Positions 8,266 to 16,973 of a stretch of DNA of 64,000 bases are shown here, piece by piece. The stretch is from Paractinoplanes pyxinae (lineage in GTDB: Bacteria > Actinomycetota > Actinomycetes > Mycobacteriales > Micromonosporaceae). The translations under genes were made by a program, and so were the position numbers. Numbering within the stretch: the first letter of the stretch is position 1; every line of letters starts with the position of its first letter. The notes under the pieces were generated by a model. It made no database searches. It saw nothing but the letters and a program-made list of their open reading frames with translations, and was not told the DNA's origin. The stretch is from NCBI RefSeq assembly GCF_026626335.1, contig NZ_JAPNTZ010000001.1, positions 434,001 to 498,000 of the forward strand, read 5' to 3'.

Positions 8266-11124
8266 TCAGCCGTCGCCCGGGTCGACGACCGCGCGGAGCT
8301 GGCTGCGGCGGGTGACCCCGAGGACCGGGAACGCCCGGGACAGATGCGTGGTCACGGTCCGCGGCGAGAGGGCCAGCCGGGTGGCTATCTGCTGGTTGGT
8401 CAAGCCCTGCGCGGCCAGCCGCACCACCTGGTGCTGCTGCGGGGTGAGCTGGGCACTGAGGTCCCGGTGAGCGGGCGCGGTGGCGGCAGCCAGTTCGCCG
8501 GCGGCCTGCTGCTGCCAGGCGGGCAGCCGGGCCGCGGCGAAAGCGTCGCGGGCCTCCTCCAGCAGGGCCCGGGCCGCGGCCGGTCGCCGTTGGCGGCGCA
8601 GCCAGCGGGCGTAGTCGACGCTGGCGGCGGCCCGCTCGAGAGGCCACTGCGCGGTGCCTGGGTCGGCCAGCGCCAGCCGGTAGTGCTCCTCGGCCGCCGG
8701 GTCGGGCCCGGCGAGCAGGGCGCGGGCCCGCCACCCGATCGCGGTGAGCCGGACCGAACCCAGAACCCGGAACCGAGCCTCGGCCGCGGCGACGATCGGA
8801 GCGACGTCGTCCGGCCGGTCCAGCGCGACCGCGGCGGCCACCAGATCGGCCAGGCCGAGGTCGGACACGCGGTAGTGGACCGGCCGGCCGTCCTCGTAGA
8901 GGCGGCGCAGCCGGCGGTAGGCCAGGTCGAAGTCCCCGGCCACCAGGTCGGCCTGCCCGCGGGCGCGGATCAGCCGCTGCTCGTGGGCCGGGGCGGCGGT
9001 CACCGGGCTGTCCAGGACGTCCCGCAGCCGCTCGGCCCGATGGTCCCGCCGCTGCAACAGGGCCACCGCGGCCCGTACGGCGAACGCCCCCACCTGCACG
9101 GCGGCGGCGATGTCATCACCCGCTCCCGGATGGCGCAGCGCCGCCACCGCGATGTCGTCCGCCCGGTCCAGCTCACCCGAGTCGAACTCGGCCCAGGCCA
9201 GCGCGGTCAGCGCGATCGGCCGCTGGTAGCCGCCGGCCGGACTCAGATCCGCCGCCAGCCGCAGATGGCGCCGGGCGTGGGCGGTCTCGTGCCGGGCCAG
9301 AGCCACCACCCCGGCGAAGGTCGCCTGCTGGGCCGGCGTGATGCCCGCCAGGTTTACCTCGTACGAGGCTCCGGCGTCGTCGTCGGCGATCGCCCGGGCC
9401 CAGGCGGGCGGCCCGCCGGTGCTTTCGTCGTCGGCGGGCGGCCTGCCGGTGTTCTCGTTGTCGGCGGGCAGCCTGCCGGCGCTGTCGTGGTCGACGGTTC
9501 CCCGGGCCGAGGCGGGCGGCGCGCTGGTGGTTTCGTTGTCGGTGGTCGCCCGGTCCGGGGTGGGTGGCGCGTCGGTGTTTTCGTGGTCGGCGGTTGCCTG
9601 GCTCGCGGCGGGCGGCGTGCCGGTGCTCTCTTCGTTGGCGATCGCCGCGGCCCAGGCTGGCGGCCCGCCGGCGCCGAAGGCCGCGCGCAGATTGGCTCGG
9701 GCGCGGTCGTCGCCGCGCAGCCAGGCCCAGCCGACGAGGTCGACGATCGTGGTCGCGGAGGCGGTGTCGGCCCCGGCCAGCTGCTCGGCCCACGCGACCT
9801 CGCCGGCCGAGCGGGCGCAGTGGACGGCGTGGTTCCGGCGTTCCCGGGCCGGCCCGGGAAGCGGGGTGTGGCCGGCCGCCATGGCCAGCGCGTACGCGGC
9901 CGGGCGCAGACGGCCGGTCGCGGCCAGCCGGTGCCCGGCCCGCTCCAGCGCCGTGGTGTGGGCGTCGCTCAGCGGCCGGCCGCTGCGGGCGAGATGCCAC
10001 GCGTACGCGGGACTGTCCGGGGCCAGTCGAGCCGCGAGCTGCCGGCGGGCGTCCTGCTGGGCCGCGAGCCCGGCCCGCTCCAGCACGGCCGCCCGGACGA
10101 CCGGGTGGGCCGGGCGGTGCAGCCGGCCCGGCCGCACCACGCCGGCCTCGGCGAGTTGGGTCCAGACGGCCGGGGCGACGAGGGCGTCGAGGGCGTGAGC
10201 GAGCGCGCGGCCGGGCGTCTCGGCCGCCACGGCCGCCAGCACCGCGCCGGCCAGGGCGTCCGGGCCGAGGCCGGCGACGCCGGGGGCGAGGGCGTCGCGC
10301 AGCCGGGCCGGCACCGGCAGCTCGGTCGCGGTGGCCGGCACCGCCGCCGGGGGAGGCAGCGTGCGGGCCAGCTCGGTCAGCGCCAGCGGATTGCCACCGG
10401 CCTGGGCCAGCACGACGTGGCCGGCCGGGTGGGCCGCGAGGCCGGGCAGCGCGGCCAGCAGCTCGCCGGCGGCGGCCCGGCCGAGCGGCGGCAGGACGAC
10501 GACGCTCCAGCCGGGTCGGGCCGGCGCCCCGGGCGTGTCGGCGACACTCCAGCCGGGTCGGGACGGCGCTCCCGGCGTGTCGGCAACACTCCAGCCGGGT
10601 GGGGACGGCGCCTCGGGCGTGTCGGCGACGGTCCAGCCGGGTCGGGACGGCGCCCCGGGCACGGTGGCGACGACCGGGATTCCCGGCACGGAGGCGATGG
10701 CCGAAGCCGACGACGGGTCGCACCGGTGCAGGTCGTCGACGCACCACAGCCAGCGGCCGTCCGCGGTGAGCAGCCGGGCCAGGGCGGCCACGGCCTCGCC
10801 CAGCGCGGCGGCCGACGGCACCGGCCCGTGTCCCGGGCCGCCGTTGCCGAACAGGCTGCCCAGTGTGCCGCGGGCCGCCGGCGGCAGCAGCGGGACCCGG
10901 TCGCGGACGGGCGCCAGCAGCCGTTGCAGGGCGGCCAGGGGCACCGCGCCGTCCCCGGCCAGCACCCGGGTGACCAGCACCGATCCGCCGGCCGCGGTGA
11001 ACTGGCGGGCCACCTCGGCCAGGACGGTGGTCCGCCCGGCGCCCCGCTCGCCGCCGACGAGCACCGACCGCCCGGCCGACACGGCCCCGGCGATCTCGGC
11101 GAGAGCGCCCTCGCGGCCGATCAC
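8266..11124 (-). CDS. LuxR-family ATP-binding (LAL-type) regulator 3, with two internal repeat arrays
   Basis: 952 residues from a GTG at 11124 that overlaps the upstream stop by 4 bp (GTGA), implying translational coupling. The protein begins VIGREGALAEI. Its P-loop at residues 25-32 is GERGAGRT with Arg31 for Lys; Walker B is WLWCVDDLHRCD. Two in-frame arrays interrupt it: four 14-residue units (VADTPGAPSRPGWS type) just after Walker B, and an acidic/Pro array (DNENTGRPP, DHENTDAPP type) in the middle. The C-terminus is a LuxR HTH (LTPQQHQVVRLAAQGLTNQQIATRLALSPRTVTTHL). Confidence 0.88.
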   Translation of the reverse strand: MIGREGALAEIAGAVSAGRSVLVGGERGAGRTTVLAEVARQFTAAGGSVLVTRVLAGDGAVPLAALQRLLAPVRDRVPLLPPAARGTLGSLFGNGGPGHGPVPSAAALGEAVAALARLLTADGRWLWCVDDLHRCDPSSASAIASVPGIPVVATVPGAPSRPGWTVADTPEAPSPPGWSVADTPGAPSRPGWSVADTPGAPARPGWSVVVLPPLGRAAAGELLAALPGLAAHPAGHVVLAQAGGNPLALTELARTLPPPAAVPATATELPVPARLRDALAPGVAGLGPDALAGAVLAAVAAETPGRALAHALDALVAPAVWTQLAEAGVVRPGRLHRPAHPVVRAAVLERAGLAAQQDARRQLAARLAPDSPAYAWHLARSGRPLSDAHTTALERAGHRLAATGRLRPAAYALAMAAGHTPLPGPARERRNHAVHCARSAGEVAWAEQLAGADTASATTIVDLVGWAWLRGDDRARANLRAAFGAGGPPAWAAAIANEESTGTPPAASQATADHENTDAPPTPDRATTDNETTSAPPASARGTVDHDSAGRLPADNENTGRPPADDESTGGPPAWARAIADDDAGASYEVNLAGITPAQQATFAGVVALARHETAHARRHLRLAADLSPAGGYQRPIALTALAWAEFDSGELDRADDIAVAALRHPGAGDDIAAAVQVGAFAVRAAVALLQRRDHRAERLRDVLDSPVTAAPAHEQRLIRARGQADLVAGDFDLAYRRLRRLYEDGRPVHYRVSDLGLADLVAAAVALDRPDDVAPIVAAAEARFRVLGSVRLTAIGWRARALLAGPDPAAEEHYRLALADPGTAQWPLERAAASVDYARWLRRQRRPAAARALLEEARDAFAAARLPAWQQQAAGELAAATAPAHRDLSAQLTPQQHQVVRLAAQGLTNQQIATRLALSPRTVTTHLSRAFPVLGVTRRSQLRAVVDPGDG
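9386..9668 (-). repeat. in-frame acidic/proline-rich coding repeats in LuxR regulator 3
   Basis: A run of 10-16-residue units of the type ATADHENTDAPPTPDR, DNENTGRPPA and DDESTGGPPAWA. Both flanks read GGPPAWA followed by AIA, so the array seems to have grown from the sequence around it. The reading frame is kept throughout. Boundaries are approximate. Confidence 0.75.
10504..10671 (-). repeat. 4 x 42-bp in-frame tandem repeat in LuxR regulator 3
   Basis: Four contiguous 14-residue units (VATVPGAPSRPGWT, VADTPEAPSPPGWS, VADTPGAPSRPGWS, VADTPGAPARPGWS) lie directly after the Walker B region. Unit length is exactly 42 bp, so frame is kept. The neighbouring paralogues lack this insertion. Confidence 0.85.
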
Positions 11125-13817
11125 TCGCGCGCGTCCGCGGTCGCCACCAGGTCGCTCAGCTGGGCCCGGTTGGTCAGGCCGAGCAGCGGGAAGATCTTGT
11201 ACAGGTGCGAGGCTATGGTCCGCGGCGAGAGGAACAGCCGCTCGCCGATCTGCTTGTTGGTCAGCCCCTGCGCGGCCAGCCGGGCGATCTGCTCCTGCTG
11301 GGCGGTCAGCGCGGCCAGCACATCGGTGCGCCCGGCCGGCGCGCGGCGGCGCAGATCCGCCTCGGCCCGGGCGATCCAGGCGCCGGCCCGGATCCGGTCG
11401 AAGGCGTCCAGGGCGTCGAGCAGCGTCGTCCGGGCCGGTCCCGGCTGGTGAGCGCGGCGCAGCCGGTCGGCCACCTCGACGGCGAGCATCCCCTCTTCGA
11501 GCGGCCACCCGCCGCTGCTAACCGCCGGCGCCTCGTCGCCCGGCAACGCGCGGGCGTTGCTCACCGGCGGCGCCTCGTCGGCCAGCAGCGCGCGGGCGGC
11601 CGCGAGCCGTGCGGCCCGGCGCTCGGTCAGCCAGCCGCCCCGCGCGCCCACCTGCTCGACGATCCTCGCGGCGTCCTTCGTGGCGTCCGCCCCGGCCCGC
11701 ATGGCCGCGCTGACCAGGTCGGGCAGCACGAGCACCTGCCAGCCGTGCACGACGCCCTCGGCGGCCGCCGCCGAACGCAGCAGCCGGTACGCCCAGTCGT
11801 ACTCGCCGGCCGCCATCGCCGCCCCGGCCCGGGCCCAGCGCAGCCGGATCGCGAAGGCCGGAATGTCGTACGCGTCGAGCTGCCGCCCGGCCTGGGCCAG
11901 CAGATCCTCGGCGGCGGCGGTCCGCCCCCGGGCGTAGGCGATCACCGCCAGCTGCGCGTACGCGCCGGTCCGGATCGCTGTGGCCTCGGCCGCCGCCGGC
12001 GACGAGAGCAGCGGCACGATCATCTGCTCGGCCTCGGCCCAGCGACCCCGATCGATCAGCGCCCATCCGGCGACTCCGGGCGCGGTCAGGAAGACGGCGC
12101 CCGCGGTGCCTTCCAGCACAGCCTGAACCCCGGGCCGGACCAGGCGCAGGCTGTCCTCGGGCCGGTCGAGCAGCATGGCCGCGCCGCCGACCGACACGCC
12201 CCGCACGACGTCGTCCGCCGTCACCGGATCCGGCGTCGCCCGCACCGCCTCGACCACCTCCGGCCCGGGAGCCACCAGGGCCTGCGGCATCAGGGTGATC
12301 CCGCCGGTCGCCTCGGGCAGCCGGCCCAGCCCGTCGAGGACGCTGTGGTCGAGTTCGGGCGAGCCCAGCAGGAACGACGGGAAGCCGGCGGTGACGACGA
12401 CCAGGGCGAGCACGGGAACACGCAGGTCGCCGCCGGCGCCGATGGCCTGGCGCAGCAGCTCGCCACCGGCGACCGGCCGTCCCCGTACGGTCTCGAGCCA
12501 GCTCGACAGGGCCAGCAGGTCGGCCCGCAGGTTGGGCTCGGGATCCGGGCCGGCCACCGTCCGCGCGTTCTCGAGCAGCCGGGCGGCCCAGGTCACCCGC
12601 CCGATCGCCGCCGCCCGCCCGGATGCCGTGAGCAGGACGCGGGCCCGCTCGTCGACCGGCACCCGCTCGGCCGCCAGCTCCAGCAGCCGCAGGGCCGTCG
12701 GGGGATCGGCGGCCGGATCGTCGGCCGTCGCCGTCAGCTCCGCGGCCAGCGCCGGGTCGTCACCTTCGGCCGCCGACGCCCGATGCCAGAGCGCCTGGTA
12801 CCGCTCGGGCACGACATCGGCCAGGCGGCGGTGCAGGTCGCGTTCCGTGGCGTCCCCGGCGACCAGCAGCGCGGCGTACTCGACGAGCGGGTGCCGGAAC
12901 CGCACCCAGCCGTCGAGCACCTCGATCAGCCCGGCCTCGGCGGCGTCCTGCCACTGGCGGGCCGTGATCCCGGGATCGGCCGCCGCGATGACCGAGATGC
13001 GGCTCTCCCCGGCCGCGGCGTACGCCAGCGCCCGCCGAGCCCCGTCCGGCAGCGCCTCGATCGCGGTCACGAACAGCCGGACCGGGCCGGCCGGGGCATC
13101 GCCGCGCCGGCTCAGCTCGATCAGGGCCAGCGGGTTGCCGGCCGCGCGTTCCAGCAGCCGGAGCCGGTCCGCCCGCCCGCCGCCCCCGGCCACGGTGTCG
13201 AGCAGCCGTTCCGCCTGCTGCTCGGTCAGGGCGGGCACGGTGACGACCCGGACCAGATCGGCCAGTTCGGCGGGCAGCCGGTTGTCCCGGCAGGCGAAGA
13301 GCGCGACCACTGGCAGCTGGTTCCAGACGATCGTCGCCGTGACGGTCAGCAGCAGGTCGAAGCTCGGGGCGTCGATCCGGTCGACATCGTCCACCACCAG
13401 CACCAGCGGCCGGTCGCCACCCGGCGCCTCGAACGCCGCGGCCACCCCCAGCCGCAACGTGAGCAGATCGGTCGGCTCGACGGCGCCGCCCAGGGCCGCC
13501 TCCACCGCGTCCCGCTGCCGCTCAGGCAGGGCCGCCACCGCCTCCGACCCGTCCAGCAATTCCCTTAGTGCCGCAAAGGGGCTGGCCGCCATGCCGGCCC
13601 GCCCCCGCGTCCGCGCCACCACGTGCCCGGCCGCCTCGGCCGCCCCGACGAACCGCTCCACGAGCGCCGTCTTCCCGATCCCAGCCGGCCCGGCCAGCAA
13701 AACCGCCGCCGCGGCGTCGCCGGTTGGCGATCCGGTGAGTAGTCCGGTCAGCTCGGCCCAGAGCGCCCCGCGCCCCACGAGCCCCGGCGCGTCCACCGGA
13801 TCGCGATGATCATTCAC
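11121..13817 (-). CDS. LuxR-family ATP-binding (LAL-type) regulator 4, canonical P-loop
   Basis: 898 residues from GTG 13817 (VNDHRDPVDAPGLVGR). The open frame extends far upstream but only as antisense shadow of the divergent gene. The P-loop at residues 43-50 is GPAGIGKT, the only one of the four LuxR ATPases here with the normal Lys. Walker B is LVLVVDDVDRID. A helical repeat region follows, with a duplicated ARALLADEAPPVSN/ARALPGDEAPAVSS segment, then a LuxR HTH (LTAQQEQIARLAAQGLTNKQIGERLFLSPRTIASHL). It is the first gene of the minus-strand run, so its upstream region is the main promoter candidate for the cluster. Confidence 0.9.
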   Translation of the reverse strand: MNDHRDPVDAPGLVGRGALWAELTGLLTGSPTGDAAAAVLLAGPAGIGKTALVERFVGAAEAAGHVVARTRGRAGMAASPFAALRELLDGSEAVAALPERQRDAVEAALGGAVEPTDLLTLRLGVAAAFEAPGGDRPLVLVVDDVDRIDAPSFDLLLTVTATIVWNQLPVVALFACRDNRLPAELADLVRVVTVPALTEQQAERLLDTVAGGGGRADRLRLLERAAGNPLALIELSRRGDAPAGPVRLFVTAIEALPDGARRALAYAAAGESRISVIAAADPGITARQWQDAAEAGLIEVLDGWVRFRHPLVEYAALLVAGDATERDLHRRLADVVPERYQALWHRASAAEGDDPALAAELTATADDPAADPPTALRLLELAAERVPVDERARVLLTASGRAAAIGRVTWAARLLENARTVAGPDPEPNLRADLLALSSWLETVRGRPVAGGELLRQAIGAGGDLRVPVLALVVVTAGFPSFLLGSPELDHSVLDGLGRLPEATGGITLMPQALVAPGPEVVEAVRATPDPVTADDVVRGVSVGGAAMLLDRPEDSLRLVRPGVQAVLEGTAGAVFLTAPGVAGWALIDRGRWAEAEQMIVPLLSSPAAAEATAIRTGAYAQLAVIAYARGRTAAAEDLLAQAGRQLDAYDIPAFAIRLRWARAGAAMAAGEYDWAYRLLRSAAAAEGVVHGWQVLVLPDLVSAAMRAGADATKDAARIVEQVGARGGWLTERRAARLAAARALLADEAPPVSNARALPGDEAPAVSSGGWPLEEGMLAVEVADRLRRAHQPGPARTTLLDALDAFDRIRAGAWIARAEADLRRRAPAGRTDVLAALTAQQEQIARLAAQGLTNKQIGERLFLSPRTIASHLYKIFPLLGLTNRAQLSDLVATADARE

Positions 13818-13857
13818 GGTTCCAGTCTGCCCGGCCCGCGCGGTGACCAGCGGCGTC

Positions 13858-13873
13858 GGGCAATACTGTGCCC
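13858..13873. promoter_or_regulatory. palindrome in the divergent regulator promoter region
   Basis: GGGCAATACTGTGCCC (arms GGGCA/TGCCC) sits in the 114-bp gap between divergent regulator genes starting at 13817 (-) and 13932 (+). Its centre could serve as a -10 in either direction. It shares GGCAAT...TGCC with the palindrome at 8217, which suggests a common autoregulatory operator. Confidence 0.35.
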
Positions 13874-13931
13874 TTGCGCAACGCCGGAGTGCCCTGGGTC
13901 GGACGGGCCGGCGACCGACGGTGGGGGAGAC

Positions 13932-16193
13932 ATGGCCGAGGACGTCCCGTTCGGGGAGCTTCTGCGCCGGATGCGCATCGCGGCCGATTTGACCCTGGAC
14001 GGGCTGGCCGCCGCGTCCGGGGTCAGCGACCGGGCCATCAGCGACATGGAGCGCGGCGTCAGTCTGCGCCCCCGGGCCCGTACGGTGGAAGCGATCGCCG
14101 ACGGCCTGGGCGTCACCGGCGCCGACCGGGAAGCGTTGCTGACCGCCGCCCGGGGTGCCCGCGCAACGACCGCGGCGACACCGGCCCACCAGCTTCCGGC
14201 GCCCCGCCAGGTGACCGACTTCGCCGGCCGCGACGCCGAACTGGCTCAGGTGCGCGAGTGGACCGCGGGCGGCGGGGTCGTCGTGATCAGCGGGGACGCC
14301 GGTGTCGGCAAGACCACGTTCGCGGTGCGGGCCGTCCGGCCGACCCTGTTCGTCGACCTGCGCGGGCTCGACGCGAAACCGCTGAGCGCGGCCGCCCTGC
14401 TCGCCCGACTGATCCGGGCGCTCGACCCCGGCGTACGCATAATTCCGCGGGACATCGCCGAGGCGTCCACGCTGTGGCGGACGATGATCGGCGGCCGGCC
14501 GCTGGTGATCGTGCTGGACAACGCGAGCAGCGAGGACCAGGTGCGCCCCGCGCTGCCGCCGGACGGCCCGGCCGTCGTGCTGGTGACCAGCCGCCGGACC
14601 CTGAGCGGGCTGGACGACGTACGCCGCCTGCGGCTCGAGCCGCTGCCCGAGACCGACGCCGTGACCCTGCTGGCGAGCATCCTCGGGCCGGCCGCCGCCA
14701 CGGATGAGGAGCTGCGCCGCATAGCCGAGCTGTGCGTCAACATCCCGCTGGCTCTGCGGATCGCCGGCAACCGGCTGGCCGGCCGCCCCGGTTGGACGGC
14801 CGGTCACCTGATCGCCCGGCTGGCCGAGCAGGAGCGGCGGCTGGACACGCTGACGGCCGGCGACGTGCGGGTGCGGGCCGCCTTCGACCTGTCCTATCAG
14901 CAGCTCGCCGGGCCGGCCCGCCGGTTGTTCCGGCGGCTCGCGCTGGTGCCCGGCCCTTCCACCGGGCCCGAGCTGGCGAGCGTGCTGGTGGCCGAGCCGG
15001 TGCCGGTCACCGAGGACGCGCTCGACGACCTGGCCGATTTGAGCCTGCTGCAGCAGCGGCCGGACGGCCGGTTCGAGTTCCACGACCTGCTGAGGCTGTA
15101 CGCCGACGGCGAGCTGCAGCGGGAGGAGGATCCGGCGGAGAGGGCGGCCGCGGCTCGCCGGCGGGACGAGTGGCTGCTCGACACGGTGATCGTGGCCGGG
15201 CGCCACTTCGAGCCCGGCTTCGGACCGGGCCGGGCCGGCGTGGCCGAGGTGGTCGCGCTCGACTCGCGCGAGGAGGCCGAGGACTGGCTGCGGGCCGAGG
15301 CCGACAACTGGCTCCCGGCCCTGCGGGCGGCGGCCGAGGCGGGCCGGCACGAGCGGGTCGTCGACGTGGCCGAGTCGCTGCACTGGTTCTCGGACTTCTG
15401 GTTCTCGTGGACCGGCTGGGAGGACGTGTTCACCCTCTCCGTGACGGCCACCCGGCACCTCGGGGACGACCGCCTGCGCGCCATCCACGAGGGCTATCTG
15501 ACCTGGGTGTACGTCATCGTCCAGGGCCGGTTGGCCGAGGGGCTGAGCCACGCCCGTCTGGCCGTCGAGCACGCCGTACGGGCCGGGGACCGCACCCAGA
15601 TCGGCTGGGCCCGCTACTACCTGGCCGGGGCCTACGAACGCGCGGGCCAGTCCCCGGAGGCCCTGCGCGAGGCGCGCGCGGCGGTGGAGGACTTCCGCTC
15701 CGTCAACGAACGGGAGGGCCTGCCGAACGCGCTTCTGCAGTCGGCCCGGATCGCCGCCGGGGCCGGTTCGCTGGACGGTGCGGCCGAGCTGTACCGCGAG
15801 GTCCTCACGCTGGTGCGCGATCCCGCCACGGCGCCGCCGCCGCACATCGCCGACTTCGCCGAGGCGACCGCGTACGGACTCTTGGCCGACCTGGAGGAGG
15901 CGGCCGGGCGCGGGCCGGAAGCCATCGAGGCGGCCACCCGGCAGCTCGAGGTGCGGGAACGGCTGCACAAGGATCCGGTGGCGCTGATGCCGTCGCTGGT
16001 GTTCCGGGCCCGGCTGCACGCGAAGTTCGGGAACTCCGAAGCAGCCCGCGCGGACCTGAACACCGTACGGGAAACGCAGTCGCAAGCCGGGGCGGAGGTC
16101 ACCTGGAAAGCTGATCTTCAGGACCGGATCGACGAGTTGGAGCGCGAGCTTGCCGGGCGGGACGACGCGACGGAGCCTAGGCTTCGATCATGA
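13932..16193 (+). CDS. XRE-family HTH / NB-ARC / TPR (STAND) regulator, full length
   Basis: 753 residues. The ATG at 13932 follows GGGGGAGAC; a longer in-frame ORF upstream is not supported. Order: XRE HTH (residues ~6-62; FGELLRRMRIAADLTLDGLAAASGVSDRAISDMERGV), NB-ARC ATPase (~95-330) with P-loop GDAGVGKTT and Walker B LVIVLDNASS, a winged helix (LSLLQQRPDGRFEFHDLLRLYA), then TPR-like repeats to ~720. The architecture resembles AfsR-type regulators but without a SARP DNA-binding domain. It is the full-length paralogue of the gene at 6903-8216 and overlaps the next gene by ATGA. Confidence 0.9.
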   Translation: MAEDVPFGELLRRMRIAADLTLDGLAAASGVSDRAISDMERGVSLRPRARTVEAIADGLGVTGADREALLTAARGARATTAATPAHQLPAPRQVTDFAGRDAELAQVREWTAGGGVVVISGDAGVGKTTFAVRAVRPTLFVDLRGLDAKPLSAAALLARLIRALDPGVRIIPRDIAEASTLWRTMIGGRPLVIVLDNASSEDQVRPALPPDGPAVVLVTSRRTLSGLDDVRRLRLEPLPETDAVTLLASILGPAAATDEELRRIAELCVNIPLALRIAGNRLAGRPGWTAGHLIARLAEQERRLDTLTAGDVRVRAAFDLSYQQLAGPARRLFRRLALVPGPSTGPELASVLVAEPVPVTEDALDDLADLSLLQQRPDGRFEFHDLLRLYADGELQREEDPAERAAAARRRDEWLLDTVIVAGRHFEPGFGPGRAGVAEVVALDSREEAEDWLRAEADNWLPALRAAAEAGRHERVVDVAESLHWFSDFWFSWTGWEDVFTLSVTATRHLGDDRLRAIHEGYLTWVYVIVQGRLAEGLSHARLAVEHAVRAGDRTQIGWARYYLAGAYERAGQSPEALREARAAVEDFRSVNEREGLPNALLQSARIAAGAGSLDGAAELYREVLTLVRDPATAPPPHIADFAEATAYGLLADLEEAAGRGPEAIEAATRQLEVRERLHKDPVALMPSLVFRARLHAKFGNSEAARADLNTVRETQSQAGAEVTWKADLQDRIDELERELAGRDDATEPRLRS

Positions 16194-16969
16194 CTTCGAG
16201 GCCCGTCCGGATCGGGCTGCAGCTCCAGCCGCAGCACGCCGACTACCAGACCATCCGCCGCACCGCCGCCGAGGCCGAGGAGCTGGGCGTCGACATCCTG
16301 TTCAACTGGGACCACTTCTATCCGCTGTACGGCGAGCCCGAGGGCCTGCACTACGAGTGCTGGACGATGCTGGCCGCCTGGGCCGAGCAGACCAGCCGGG
16401 TCGAGATCGGCGCCCTGGTCACCTGCAACAGCTACCGCAACCCGGAACTGCTGGCCGACATGGCCCGTACGGTCGACCACATCAGCGGCGGCCGGCTGAT
16501 CCTGGGCATCGGCTCGGGCTGGTTCGAGAAGGACTACCAGGAGTACGGCTACGAGTTCGGCACGGCCGGCGGGCGCCTGGACGACCTGGCCGAGGCGCTG
16601 CCCCGCATCGAGTCCCGGTTCGCCAAGCTGAACCCGGCGCCGACCCGCGACATCCCGGTGCTGATCGGCGGCGGCGGCGAGAAGAAGACGCTGCGCCTGG
16701 TGGCCCGCCACGCCGACATCTGGCACAGCTTCGGCGACGCCGAGACGGTCGAACGCAAGATCGGCATCCTGCGGCAGCACTGCGCCGACGTCGGCCGGAA
16801 CCCCGACGAGATCGAAATTTCCACGGCCGTACGGGGTGAGCCCGCCGAATCCGGGCCGGAGTTCCGCAAGCTCGGGGCGTCGCTGTTCACGGTGAGCGCG
16901 AGCGGCCCCGACTACGACCTCAGCGAGCTGAAGTCCTGGCTGACCTGGCGCGACCAGACCAACGGCTGA
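16190..16969 (+). CDS. LLM-class (F420-dependent type) oxidoreductase
   Basis: 259 residues of the luciferase-like TIM-barrel family. Typical segments: IGLQLQPQHADYQTI, AEAEELGVDILFNWDHF, a cofactor-binding region ISGGRLILGIGSGWFEKDY, and IPVLIGGGGEKKTLRLVARHADIW near the C-terminus. The family uses F420H2 or FMN; the sequence class favours F420 in actinomycetes (inference). The start overlaps the stop of the STAND regulator (ATGA), so its synthesis is probably coupled to that regulator. Confidence 0.88.
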   Translation: MTSRPVRIGLQLQPQHADYQTIRRTAAEAEELGVDILFNWDHFYPLYGEPEGLHYECWTMLAAWAEQTSRVEIGALVTCNSYRNPELLADMARTVDHISGGRLILGIGSGWFEKDYQEYGYEFGTAGGRLDDLAEALPRIESRFAKLNPAPTRDIPVLIGGGGEKKTLRLVARHADIWHSFGDAETVERKIGILRQHCADVGRNPDEIEISTAVRGEPAESGPEFRKLGASLFTVSASGPDYDLSELKSWLTWRDQTNG

Positions 16970-16973
16970 GGTC

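Noticed and set aside
13806..13931. Upstream extension of the full-length XRE-NB-ARC gene
   Set aside because: No family similarity. The ATG at 13932 has a good ribosome-binding site and matches the paralogue's N-terminus.
13818..16085. N-terminal extension of LuxR regulator 4 through the divergent gene
   Set aside because: Antisense shadow of the XRE-NB-ARC-TPR gene. The conserved LuxR N-terminus begins at 13817.
1746..16193. Part of an antibiotic biosynthetic cluster because of the LAL regulators
   Set aside because: No biosynthetic enzymes within or next to the block in this window. The link remains open outside it.
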